Shown here: piece after piece, positions 47,101-58,060 of the stretch
How the letters are laid out: each line of letters starts with the position of its first letter
Position numbering within the stretch: position 1 is the first letter of the stretch
NCBI GenBank assembly: GCA_038373885.1
Contig: JAWZYV010000771.1
Location: 1,364,001-1,428,000 of the forward strand
DNA length: 64,000 nucleotides
Direction: 5' to 3'
From: Cheiracanthium punctorium
Lineage: Eukaryota; Arthropoda; Arachnida; Araneae; Cheiracanthiidae
Program-made: the position numbers and the translations under genes
The notes under the pieces: generated by a model
What the model saw: only the letters and a program-made list of their open reading frames with translations
What the model was told of the DNA's origin: nothing
Database searches by the model: none

Positions 47101-48875
47101 TCTAAAAAATGTGACACCAGAAAATTCTGATTAACACAATGGGGTTACACAAATACGCGCCGGACATACGCTCTTGCTTCCGGAGGAGCAAATACATTAG
47201 AGGGTATGTGCTGCTCCGGATAATCTGCCAGCAAAACAGCAAAAATGACGTAAAAAATGACATCCACACTCGAAGGAAATTTAATTAAAGGTATGTAGAA
47301 TTGCATAAAAACTTCGATTATTTTTAAGGTGCAAGTCTGTTACAGTTCTATTTGTTTCACAATTGATGCGTTTTCACTTTTTCGATTCTTAAAAGCTGTA
47401 GAAATGAGTGGTTTCACATAATTGTAAAATTTAACAACTTAAGCGGCAACAATGGATTCCGTTGCTACGGAAACTATAGCAATGTTAAAAATAGAACATG
47501 AAATGAGTTATTCATGTTTACTTTGCTAGAACTGCCATATTGGCGAAATTAACACCGCCAGTCGATGGCAAATAGCTCAAACCACAAATTAAACTTGACA
47601 CTAAAGGCAATACGCAATACTCTGTTTGGCGGAATTAAAAAAAAAAAATATCTATGCATACGCTAGTGACATCGGCTCATCTGAGTTGTGGAATGGAATT
47701 AATAATATGTACAGAGTTGCACTACATTTGAATATTTTTCGCCAACTTTGCTAAGAAATGTACTAAAGTAGGAATCAACAAACATTTCAATTCGTAAAAC
47801 AAAAAATATATTAGATAGTATTAATTACGCCTTTCTAACAGCTTCTAGTAAAAGAAACTTCCGTAGCGCTGCTTTAACAAATAAGAATCAATTATTTATT
47901 ACACAGTACTTCGATCGCCAAAATGCCAACATACACCATTTTGCGAGATTTTTTTGTTTTCAGGGAATCATTCAAAGCATTGATTTAACAGCAATCAAAA
48001 TGGGAAATAATTATCTATCATTTATATGGTTCGATCGGCAAAATTTAATGCAGGCTTATTATTGATAAGTAGCAGTTATTTAAATTATTATTAACTATAA
48101 CGGGTTTTAATCACCGTTAACTACCATTTACAAAATGTGAGAATTTCAATTTTCTGAAATTTGGCGGAATTCCTCTAACTTAAATCAGTTTACTTAATTT
48201 GGTGAAAATTCTATGGATCGTTTAAAATCGCTTTAATAACTGCATTATTTCTATATGAAACATCGAAGTATAGCGCCGTAAAACTTATACTTGTTATTAA
48301 AAATACTATTTCGTTACGCTCTCAGTAATTTGCGCCAAGCCCAAAACTGTGCAAATCGGTAGAACCTACTACTTTCTCAAAATCGCCAAATGAGCCATTT
48401 TTATTTCGCCAAACTAAAAAATATACATATTAGTCTCGGAAATCTCTCAATCCCTTATTCTTTTACACATAAAAAACATTGAATTCCTGCTCTGATTTAA
48501 CATGAACGCAATATTTTAATTAAAAAATAACTTTGTAAATAATCTAAACAGAAAAAAAATCATTATTCTTTTATTTTTACTGCAGGAGTCTAAATAATTT
48601 AATAAAATAGCCAAACATGGCAACCTCGATGCTTATTTCTCACTTTTTTGACTACGGGGTTACAATCACGGAATTGCGGCGAGCAAAAATTAGCGTTTTT
48701 GATCAATATCTCCTAAACTAATTCGAATTTCGAAATTTAAATTAGCGGAGGTTCTTTCTCGAAATTTTCCGAATTCGTGGATACCTCGGTCGAAACTCAA
48801 CTCCCAGCCGTTTAGGAGGAGATGATGCTACACACACACACACAGACAGACGCGCACAGATTTTAATAGTATAGA

Positions 48876-51537
48876 CTAGCTGCTTACCCGTTCTCCGCAC
48901 GGTAGGAGACGAATATTTTCCTTACACACATATAATTCGAATTAAACCCAGTAATAGGAATCTCTAATAGTGAAAAATTGCTGGAATTCTGACGAAAAGC
49001 TGACTCCATGAGTGGAAATTTGAGACGATTGCAACATGATGACACAAAAACTACACCATTGTCACTGGCGATCAGAAAAGTAAGAAGTTTACGGTATGCA
49101 GACGAAACTTTTCTCTTTCGAAAAATGCCTTATTTCTACATCATATAATTCTCTTTTTTTAGATTTTATTTATAGCATTCATACATACCATATGAATAAC
49201 ATTACATGATGTTGAATACTATTTTATCTTATCTTGCATTTCGTAAAGCGTGGACAATGCATCAGCACAGTTATGTTGCAGATGACTCTGAAGTTGAAAA
49301 ATAGTTTAAACTTATTAAATTTTACCTAAATTTAAAAAACCTACTCGAAACAATCGATGCACATTGTACGTCCAGAAACCAAAATGCACCCTGTTTCCGT
49401 GAAGATCTTGTCGCTTTCGTAAATGAAAACATTTGTGACGTAACTTAAGTGGAAAAGCTTATTACCCTTACTGAACTCTTAATACTGTAGCACACGTGTT
49501 ACATAAAACTAATGTTGATCTCACTGCCAATTCACACTAAATAAATAACTAATTTCATATTTTATTTTTAACATAGATTAATTGCATAGTGTCAAATTCA
49601 ATATTAAACAAAATCTGAAGTCGTTTCTAGAGCTCTTGGTCTTGTAACTGGAGTAACTGGAATATATATGAAAAAATAAATAGAACTTTAACATATAAGT
49701 AATTTATATGAAATATTCTAAGCACATCGCATCCCGTTATTCGGAAAGATTTCACAAACTCCATGGGAAGAAAGAGCAATTAATTTCATATTATATTTTG
49801 TATTCCTTGCAAGCGCCTTTGTTATGTACATGATTGCAGTATCATTCTCGTACACGATGCTTATCCTATAGTCTCTGGTGATTTATTTAGGATTTTCATT
49901 TCATATTCCTGACTTTTCATAACTTCGAAATTTTGGTGCTTTGTGCATGTGAATAATAGATTATCATTTCTCATTACGGCTACCAATTAAATAGTTTTCC
50001 ATATTGCTTCTTCCACGTTAACGATGTTAATCTGCCTTTTTCTAGTTAAAAAAAAAAAGGCCTACAAAGTTTCATTTCTTCAATTTATACACACAGAGGG
50101 GTTAGACCAAAACCTCCTATAGGTTTTGATTAGACAAATACGCACCCGACAAAAGCGCTTCCTTATGTCCGCCGAAGCAGCACATACGTTAGCGTGTAAT
50201 GTGCTTCTCTGCATAATCTGAGAGCAAAACAGAAGACAATGACGTGAAAATGACGTTACACGCGAATAAAATGAAAAATATGCAGAATTGCCGGAAAAAA
50301 CTTCGATTATTTTTAATGCGCAAATATGTTAAAATTCTATTTGTTTCATATTTAATGCGTTTTCACTTTTTTTGGGTCTTAAGAGCTGTAAAAATGAGTG
50401 GTTTCACTTAATTATTAAATTGAACAACTTAAGTGGCAACAATGGATTCCGTTGCTACGGAAACTGTAGCAGTATTAAAAATAGAATATGATATGATTTA
50501 TTTATGTTTACTTTGCTAGAACTGCCATTTTGGCGTAATTAACGTCGGCAGTCGATGACAAATAGCCAAAATGAATCACACATTAAACTTGACAATAAAT
50601 GCAATAATTTAAAGGCATTATCAGCTAGTCATACTGGGTTTAAAAAATATTCTCATTCATCTCAAACAGCATTCGTATTTATAAAGACTTCCTATTTTAT
50701 TACACCTTGTTTGGCGGGATTAAAAAATATTATCTATTCATACGCTCGTAACACCAACTCATATCAATCGGGGCATAGAATTAGCAATACAAATGAAAAA
50801 GTTTAATTTTCTGAAATTTGACGGTGTTTCCCTAACTTAAATCAATTTATTTAACTTGATGAAAATCATTTAAAATCGCCTTAATAACTGCATTATTTCT
50901 GAACAGAAAATTAAAATTTCAGGCTAAATTCTAGAAAAACCTACACTTGTTTTTAAAAATACTATTTCTTTACGCTCTCAGTAAATTGCGCCAAGCCTAA
51001 AATTGTGCAAACCACTAGAATCCACTTTTTCAAAATCGCCATATAAGCCATTTTTTTCCCGCAAAATTATAAGGTTATACACTTTAATCTCTGAAATTTA
51101 CAAATCCTTTTTCTTTTGCGTATAAAAAATATTGAATTCCTGCTCTGATTTCCCACGCAGACCATATTTTAATTAAAAAATAACCTAGCAAATATTCGAA
51201 ACAGAAAAAAAAGTATTATTCCTTTATTTTTAATGCAAGAGTGTAAATCATTTAATAAATTCGCCAAACATGGCAACCTCGATGCTTATTTCTCACATTT
51301 TCACTACAGGGGTTACAATCGCGGAGTTGCGGAGAGCAAAAATTAATGTTTTTGACGGTTTTTTTTATCAATATCTCCTAAACTAATTCGAATTTCGAAA
51401 TTTAAATTAGCGGAAGACCTTCCTCGGAATTTTTTGAATAAGTGGACACCTCGATTGAAACTCAACTCCCAGCGGTTTCGGAGGAGATGATGCTACACAC
51501 AGACAGACAGACGCGCACAGATTTTAATAGTATAGTA
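48876..51537 (+). mobile_element. TAGCTG/ACCCG interspersed repeat, tandem copy 2
   Basis: It starts CTAGCTGCTTACCCGTTCTC directly after copy 1 and ends GAGGAGATGATGCTACACAC, GACGCGCACAGATTTTAATA, GTATAG. Long blocks are collinear with copy 1 (for example TCATATAATTCTCTTT, GCGTGGACAATGCAT, GGCAACAATGGATTCCGTTG, CATGGCAACCTCGATGCTTA). It is 2.66 kb and provides pre-insertion sites for the MITEs of copy 1. The 83-codon ORF at 50555-50806 is likely accidental. Confidence 0.65.
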
Positions 51538-51852
51538 TAGGTGTCGGCGGAACGTTATTTCAGATAGCTCCGACAGCGAATAAACATGTAACATAACTAT
51601 TGTTGGAATTATGTAATTGTTTTAAATTAACTATTTTTTTAGTTACATACGTGTAAGTGTTTTATTTAAAATGCTCTTAGTTTGATTTTAATAAGATGCA
51701 CATATTTAGTTTTTCCTTAATATTCGATTTACTTGAATCATTTGTACATAACGTGTTATACGGTGTCATAGAGCGCGTTATACAAGAATACTCCTACAAC
51801 GCGTTTTCCTATAACGCGGAACGAATCTACCGTGTTATAGGGGGGATTACTG

Positions 51853-52651
51853 TATAGTGCAACTTCAGTGATATTGATCAGCGATTAGAATATTTTCCCG
51901 AGTCCTGAAGCTTTCTTCTGAGTTGAGAACAGAGAGACGGTTTGAGAATGCATTGCCTGTTAAATAAACTGCAAAAAATGTTCTTTTTTTTTTCTTTTTT
52001 TTTTTTTTACAAAGTCGGTATATTTTACTGTTTCATGTAATTTGTTCTGGCAGTGAATGCCAATTAAAGTGCCCTGTAATTGTCATAAAAGTTTTAATCA
52101 CGTTACCTTACAACTTTATTAATAACTCAACAGAAAACTGGTGTTTCGAAGATGAAGCAATTAAAACTTTATAAAACAGCACGCATAAAAATGCACTTAT
52201 CGTCAGAACTCACATTTCGGGTGATATAAAATGGTTTATCTTTCATCATCTGCAGAAGATTCCACCAGCTACACTAACAAAAGAGCGAGTTTTCAGTCTT
52301 CTCCTCTTGTAGATGGTGGAACTTTTGCATTTGATGAAAGGGTAAATCTTTTTCTACCACCCGAAACGTTCTGACGATAAATACCTTTCTTTGTGGCCTA
52401 TTTTTGAAAATTTTAATTATTTCACATATTTGATTTGTTTGCTACAGATGAAAGTAAAAGTGTTAACTTCCATAGATCCTAATACAAGGGAATTATTTCA
52501 GGTGCTTCTGTAGAAATACTAGCCATGTTACTTACACCATTTTCTAAAAGTACTAGTAATAACATATGTTTCGTTTATGTAGCAATCTATCCCTGTTGTC
52601 GATAATTGCTGTTCGAGCTGACAGATGAACATAGAATCAAAATCACTTCAG
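51853..52651. other. AT-rich non-coding sequence
   Basis: A long T-rich tract lies at 51984-52010. A weak inverted pair flanks 52240-52385 (ATTTCGGGTGATA.AAA.GGTTTATC and GATAAA..TTTTTCTACCACCCGAAACG), possibly a small foldback element. Confidence 0.4.
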
Positions 52652-52807
52652 CCAGTGGCGTAGTGAGGGAGTCTATCATGCCCGGGAGTCTCTCGCAGAG
52701 GGGCGCCAAATCGTCCTTAAGACAAAGGTGATTTGACAACAATAGGACGGGGGTGGTGCAAAAAGCTATCATGCCCCTGGCGCCAGTTCTGTTGGCTACG
52801 CCACCAA
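52652..52807. mobile_element. GGCGTAG-ended MITE-like element
   Basis: CCAGTGGCGTAGTGAGGGAG on the left and GGTGGCGTAGCCAACAGAAC read inward on the right form imperfect TIRs. TATCATGCCC occurs on both sides in direct orientation inside. It is about 155 bp; the hAT assignment is inferred only from the termini. Confidence 0.5.
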
Positions 52808-54597
52808 CTAAAGAGAAAGAAACCGAGAAAAGCCACCGAGATCAACTGAGGAAAGAAATTCAGTGACTGCAGTCGATGTTTATACTTCATTTCATAAGTC
52901 TTCGTTCCTGCATTCTATGCTGTCTGAACAGCACAAGAAAGAATTACCACGCAATAAAAAATGATTTTATTTTAAATATGAAGAATAATTTAACGCTATA
53001 ATTAAGAAAAACAACCTCCATCGTGGTCTTGGTATACAAAATAAAAGAACAACGATAGAGACTCCAAAAAAATGATTGATGATTCTTCATAAGCTGAACT
53101 ACACAGTGTAACAAAAACAACAACAACAAAAAATTCCTTTTACGAAAAATTTTCAAATCGTGACAAATTTTGAGAAATTTTTGACTTAAACATTTTTTTT
53201 CTTTTTTAAGCTTCGTAATAGATATTGGTTTATCCTTTATTACGAAGTATAGAACAGCTTGTGAAGAGGCATGCTTAGGAGTTCCAAGTCCCTGACATAA
53301 TTAGTTAATTTCTGTTGAAACAAAGCACTCTAATGGCATTACTTTCTAATACCTGCTGGTCGTGTTTTTTGTTTAAAAATATCATTCACTGTAAAGTAAG
53401 AATTTTGAGGACAATATTTCTGTTCCTTTGAATTTCATTTTACAGAGGTTGTACATCATAAACATTGAATTGTTTTATACGAATAAAATATCAACGAGCT
53501 TGACAGTTAATTAATTGATTAGTGTACTTGGAAATGTGTATTACTGAAAAGACTTAAAGTAAATGAATTGCAAATTTCGAAGAGGGCTGATGTCTGAAAA
53601 CTAAAATTTTACAGAAGATACAAAAAACTGATTTTTTGTTGAACCTTTTTACTGATTAAACAGTTTTTTTCAACATTATCGAAAGCTGTGTATAGCACAA
53701 AATAACATCCTTTAAGGACTAGGGAGGGGGATATTAGGGGGAAAATAGGGGGGGGGGAGGGATGATCGTTACAGTTTTCTGAGATGAGTCCTCGCTATTC
53801 ATCCGAGGACTTTGTGTGGTTTTAGTCCTAAAGCAGCATTACCTTAAAAGCAACAGATATGCAAAAGGTTTTTTTCTACATTTTACTATATTGCCATGCC
53901 CTGTAATTGCACTGTCATGCAAAATTACAAAAATACCCCCATAATGTCCAAAAGACGCCTTTTGAACGCTTTTTGAACGTCTTTTGAAGTAGTTGTTCTG
54001 CTTGTAGTGTTTTCCACCAGGATGGAAGCTAGATAGTAGACATTCTTGCTCAAAAAATGTAAATGTACATGTGAACACAAAAAAAAGAAGAAAAAAAAGT
54101 CAACTTTGTGCAGAAACTTCGAGATAGGCCCTTTTCGAAATTTAAATAAATAAAAACATAGGCCCTTTTCGAAATTCGAATAAATAAAAAAATAATAATT
54201 ATTTGCTACCTGATGCTTCTAGTTTGAAACATGAATTTACTCTCGGGGAGAACTTTAATTTTTCATGGACGCCTTTTCCTGCAGTCCGAAAAGTAGCATT
54301 TAAAAACGCTGACTATCGTAAAACAAACCAGAGGAATTTTTCGGGAAGTGGGTAATAATCGATTACCCGATTTGATCTGCATTCCACGCCGAATTCCCGG
54401 AATAATTTGAGGAGTAAGGAGAAAGGGACAGAAAAAAAGAACATGAAAACTGAAACATTTGTCTGTGCCTTAGCAGCAGAGAAGTTTCTTTCCCAAACAT
54501 TGAAATTCCGAAGCGATAATAGCGAATGTTTAGTGCGTTCACAATATTTAAGGTATCCGCCATGTTGATAAAGAGTAAGCAAAATATTGGCAACCGT
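52808..54597. other. AT-rich non-coding sequence
   Basis: A G-rich run (GGGGGGGGGAGGG) lies near 53748-53761. A short duplicate of TAGGCCCTTTTCGAAATT, followed by AATAAATAAAAA, occurs at 54126 and 54161. No gene is recognised; ORFs at 54313-54593 have no known domain. Confidence 0.5.
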
Positions 54598-55091
54598 TTA
54601 ACCCTTTGCGGCGCAACCCTTTCCTAATGCTGAAAAAAAGGGCAGTCGTTGCCATCGCTCGACTTAACTACCAGCAAGATGGCGGATGATCGAAACGTTC
54701 ACCGCGTGCCACAGATCTAGAGACCCTTTTTTGACGACAGCTGGGGGGACGACAGCTGTAAAAAAGGGGTTTTTCCGTCAAAAAAGGGTCGATTGACCGC
54801 CATCTTGCTGGTAGTTAAGTCGAGCGATGGCAACGGCTGCCCTTTTTTCAGCATTGGGCAATGTATCCAGCTGTTCTCGCATTCTTCCATTTTTCAGCAG
54901 ATGTCAGTGCTGTTAAAAATAATCGTGACCAATTTTTTACGGGAAAGGACGTGATAAAAAGTAAAGGATTCTCGTGGAGCTATGTCACTCGACTATCTTA
55001 TAGAAATCAAATCTATTCTTCGTGACTGGGAACAGCAAAACGACAGAGTTTGGTGTTCCCAGAGCGGGAACACTGCACGTTAAAGGGTTAA
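54598..55091 (+). mobile_element. piggyBac-like TTAA MITE, full copy (I)
   Basis: It runs from TTAACCCTTTGCGGCGCAAC to CACTGCACGTTAAAGGGTTAA's terminal TTAA, 494 bp. Left arm, a damaged hairpin loop (GACGACAGCTGGGGGGACGA), right arm and the unique segment are all present. It is one of the two most complete copies. Confidence 0.88.
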
Positions 55092-55209
55092 AGAAGAGAT
55101 CGATTAATAAACAGCTTTCAATACAATCGTGTATTTAGGTTTGTGCTACTGTGTAATAGTTTCTATACCGGGAGAGGACTGCTCACATCACCGAAGGTGT
55201 CGTTTACAC

Positions 55210-55384
55210 TAGGAATGGACGCGAGACGAAAAATTGGTGTCCCGCGTCTCGCAAAACAGCCGAAAAGCTTGTCTCGTCTCGCAAAAATCCCTATACCATA
55301 ATGTTAAAAATGTTTGTCTCGTCTCGCAAAAAAGCTGTAAATCTCTGTCTCGTCTCGCAAAAAGTCGTCTCGCGTCCATCCCTA
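55210..55384. mobile_element. 175-bp hAT-like MITE with GTCTCGTCTCGCAAAA repeats
   Basis: The left end is TAGGAATGGACGCGAGACGA and the right end read inward is TAGGGATGGACGCGAGACGA, one difference. The flanks are GTTTACAC and GATTACAC, an 8-bp duplication with one mismatch. Several copies of GTCTCGTCTCGCAAAA or close variants fill the interior. Confidence 0.85.
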
Positions 55385-55387
55385 GAT

Positions 55388-55674
55388 TACACGCTTAAAC
55401 CCAAAGAGCGAAAAAAACGCTACATTGCGGAGCAATCCCTTTCCATGGGAACCTACCGGTATTTCTGCGAAAGTGCTCTTTTAGTAGTCTTTTTTTCTGA
55501 GAACTCCTCTCCTCGCTCCTCTTTTTTTCCGAGAATTTCCCTCCTCGCTAATTATTATATTCCGCTCCGCTCTTGTGATCGAAAAACGCTCCTAAAGGAG
55601 AAGCTCACTTTGGAAAACTGGCCCACAAAATCGCTCTGACTGATCGAATTTCGCTCGTTTGGTTTAAGCGTGTA
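55388..55674. mobile_element. TIR element (TACACGCTTAAACC termini)
   Basis: The left end TACACGCTTAAACCCAAAGA and the right end read inward TACACGCTTAAACCAAACGA form ~25-bp TIRs. The interior is CGCTC/GAGCG-rich. The hAT-like MITE sits exactly at its left border. The 112-codon ORF crossing both elements (55301-55639) is probably accidental. Confidence 0.6.
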
Positions 55675-55699
55675 GAGTTACTTGCGTCCTTCCTGGAGT

Positions 55700-56410
55700 T
55701 CCCCGCTATAATTTGAATCCTCATCAGAGGATGCACTTCATAATAGTGGCAAAGCGGATAAACGGGGGCAGTTGGTAGTCTCGTATGCTACTCGAAACTC
55801 GCGACCGCCAATGATACATTTGGAACCGCGGATTTAACGTGCACATACACCGTAGTGCACGTTAACCCTTTAACGCGCAGTGGTCCCGCTCTTGGAACAC
55901 CCAACTCTGACGTTTTGACCGTTCCCAGTTACGAAGAATAGATTTGATTTCTATAAAAATAGTTGCGGGTGACCTAGCTCCACGAGAATCCTTTACTTTT
56001 TAGCACGTCATAGCCCCGTAAAAAAATGTCACGATTATTTTTAACAGCACTGACATCTGCTGAAAAATGGAAGAATGCGAGAACAGCTGGATAGATTGCC
56101 CAATGCTGAAAAAAGGACAGGCGTTGCCATCGCTCGACTTAAATACCAGCAAGATGGCCGACGATCGAAACGTTCATCGCGTGCCACAGATCTAGAGACC
56201 CTTTTTTGACGCAGCTGGCTGTGCCCGCGCACAGCCAGCTGTCGTCAAAAAAGGGTTTGGCAACGGCAAGCGATGGCAACGGCTGCCCTTTTTTCAGAAT
56301 TGGGAAAGGGTTGCGACTCAAAGGGTTAAATCAGTGGTCTTCAGCGCTGTGTTGGAATCGAATCCGCCACAGTCCGATTGCAAGCTGAGCATCCTAACCA
56401 TCTCAACATC
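55700..56410 (-). mobile_element. tRNA-derived SINE, split by a TTAA MITE
   Basis: On the minus strand the head GTTGAGATGGTTAGGATGCT has an A box TGGTTAGGATG (56400-56390) and B box GGATTCGATTCC (56365-56354). The body continues to TGATTTAA, is interrupted by the MITE, and resumes with CGTGCACTACGGTGTATGTG and ATCCGCGGTTCCAAATG. Deleting the MITE and one TTAA joins the two parts smoothly. The far end of the SINE is not sharply defined. Confidence 0.55.
55862..56329 (-). mobile_element. piggyBac-like TTAA MITE (J)
   Basis: It runs from TTAACCCTTTAACGCGCAGT to GCGACTCAAAGGGTTAA. The unique segment, left arm, hairpin (GCAGCTGGCTGTGC / GCACAGCCAGCTGTCG) and a shortened right arm are present, 468 bp in all. 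TTAA on both sides fits the piggyBac target. Confidence 0.88.
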
Positions 56411-56412
56411 TT

Positions 56413-57272
56413 AACTGTCGCGTAACGAATAGATGAGCTGTTCGATGCCGTCTTTGCTAACACACATTGGTAGGTATCCTTCGTCTGTTGCCTTGAATAA
56501 TGAAAATTCTTTTCAATGCCTCTGTAAAAAAGCTATCAATGCCACATGCCTCTTTACGTTGGAAAAGATTTTTTTTTTTTTTACTAACTTGACTAACATT
56601 ATTGATTTTGTTTTGTATGAAGTAGACGAATATTTACGAAATACACTTTAGACAGTTATTGTCCAAAGACCTTAATGAAGACTTTTGAATTTTCTTGTGA
56701 AAAAATTATTAATGGTATATAGTATACTAGGCACATGTAGTACATAGCAACAACATATACAAATTTCGTACGAATAGTTCAGTACGGAAAGACAAAGAAA
56801 CCGAAAGACACCTTTTAAAATTCCATTGAAAAATGCATAAAAATTTGAGAGAAAAAGAGGATTTGTATTGATATGATCCATTCACACGTGGAAATTCGGA
56901 GAGGAAGTTAGAGGTTACTTTTGGCTGTGGGGAAAACCCCCCAAAAAACAAATTTTAAATCAGACAGATTTTATTACGGGAAATTCAGACTGCATAAAGA
57001 AAATCATGATAATGATCTTTTCTCAGATGTAAAAAATAAAGTAGTGCGAGAAGGACTCTCGAAGAGAGAAAAAAGAATAAATCAGTCCCAAATTTCTAAA
57101 TATTTTATCAAAATTTATATTTTAAAAATGTATTTGTATAATTACTTACGTATTAGTATCCAGTTTCATAAAGAACAAAAAAGAATATTTTTTAGCTTTT
57201 GCTGGCTATCAAAGGTTCATACATCTTTGAGCGACCGCCTCTCTGAAAGACCGATTTTTGCGGATATATTTA

Positions 57273-57273
<1 letters not shown>
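56413..57273. other. AT-rich non-coding sequence
   Basis: The long plus-strand ORF 56921-57358 ends in translated (AT)n/(GT)n microsatellite and is not credible as a gene. Nothing else is recognised. Confidence 0.5.
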
Positions 57274-57306
<33 letters not shown>

Positions 57307-57334
57307 TGTGTGTGTGTGTGTGTATGTATATATG
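57274..57334. repeat. (AT)n(GT)n microsatellite
   Basis: About thirteen AT units are followed by GAGTGTGTGTGTGTGTGTG and TATGTATATATG. Confidence 0.9.
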
Positions 57335-57447
57335 CAGGTTGACCCCAAAAGACGGTAACAAGCTTTAGAGCTTTAATTCTTTATCTATTAGACATATAAG
57401 TGGGCAATGTAAATTAAAAGGTTTGGCCACCTTTTTGGGATACCCTG
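57335..57447. mobile_element. Internally deleted copy of Tc1-type family T1
   Basis: CAGGTTGACCCCAAAAGACG, TAGAGCTTTAATTCTTTATC, TATTAGACATATAAGTGGGC and AATGTAAATT match the T1 terminus. The opposite end read inward is CAGGGTATCCCAAAAAGGTG. Only 113 bp remain. Confidence 0.7.
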
Positions 57448-57559
57448 TATAGTCCGCGATATGTCCTTGTATAGTCCCTGGAAGTCCGCGAAAATCCCAC
57501 ATTTCTAGAACTACGCAGTTTTAATTCAGTTGGAACAAAGGAATCTGCTTTCAAAAACT

Positions 57560-58020
57560 GCAATTACTACACGGTCCTTTGCAATTCCTTTGTAATTTTG
57601 TAAACAGTCCCTGTGTTCAGTCACTCTGGCATCTTGCAGACGTAACAAACCTTGAAAAACCGCAGCCCAGATTTTGCTCTTGGCCAATAATTGCAACGTG
57701 CATAGATCATGTGACACGACCTCAAAAGTTAATAAAAGGGGCTGATGCAGCCCAGCAGCGACTCTTCCGCGTGACCGCAACTGCTTAAGAAAGATGTATC
57801 GAGTCACCCAATGAAATAATGTATTCGCAGTTCGACTCATTTCTTCCATTGACGGCCGCTATGGCTCAAGGATTACAGCTCGCTCCAGCGTTTGTCGGCC
57901 AGGATACCACAGCAACAGCTCTAATCCAGAGTCCCAAGCCGCCTCGCCAACGCCGAGAATGGGTCTCAAACAGCCTCGCCTCCTCGGGCCCACGACTACA
58001 ACCTTCCCGTAGCCGTTAAA
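57560..58020 (+). other. GC-rich island with TATA-like box and small ORF
   Basis: This block is clearly more GC-rich than its surroundings and sits between two microsatellites. TTAATAAAAGGGGC (57729-57742) resembles a TATA box. About 120 bp downstream, GCCGCTATGG at 57853-57862 places an ATG in strong translation context, opening a 53-codon frame (MAQGLQLAPAFVGQ..., Arg-rich end PSRSR) that stops at 58019. A 107-codon frame also runs on the minus strand. I recognise no domain in either. It could be a first exon, an LTR-like promoter from a retroelement, or a repeat. Confidence 0.3.
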
Positions 58021-58024
58021 TGCT

Positions 58025-58057
<33 letters not shown>

Positions 58058-58058
58058 C
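58025..58058. repeat. (AC)n(AT)n microsatellite
   Basis: About eleven AC units are followed by ATATATATA. Confidence 0.9.
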
Positions 58059-58060
58059 GA

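Larger units (their letters stand above)
45453..48875 (+). mobile_element. TAGCTG/ACCCG interspersed repeat, tandem copy 1
   Basis: It starts CTAGCTGCGTACCCGTTCTC, CGCACGGTGGGAAACGCATA and ends GTTTAGGAGGAGATGATGCT, then GACAGACGCGCACAGATTTT and AATAGTATAGA. Its body contains repeated short CGCCAAA/TTTGGCG and CGCCAGT motifs. It carries two MITEs that copy 2 lacks. Class uncertain: end structure recalls Penelope- or Helitron-type repeats, and no reverse transcriptase or helicase is visible. Confidence 0.65.
45092..51852. mobile_element. Pogo/Tigger-like element split by nested repeats
   Basis: The left end is CAGTAATCCCCTTATAACAC. The right end read inward is CAGTAATCCCCCCTATAACA. Both are flanked by TA (45090-45091, 51853-51854). 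Only about 360 bp at the left and 315 bp at the right belong to it; the rest is two tandem repeats. The left part near 45300-45440 may preserve the decayed C-terminal end of a transposase, but no motif is secure. Confidence 0.7.

Noticed and set aside
55301..55639. 112-codon plus-strand ORF
   Set aside because: It spans the junction of two unrelated MITEs, so it is accidental.
56921..57358. 145-codon plus-strand ORF
   Set aside because: The C-terminal third is translated (AT)n and (GT)n microsatellite and the rest is lysine/asparagine-rich AT background.
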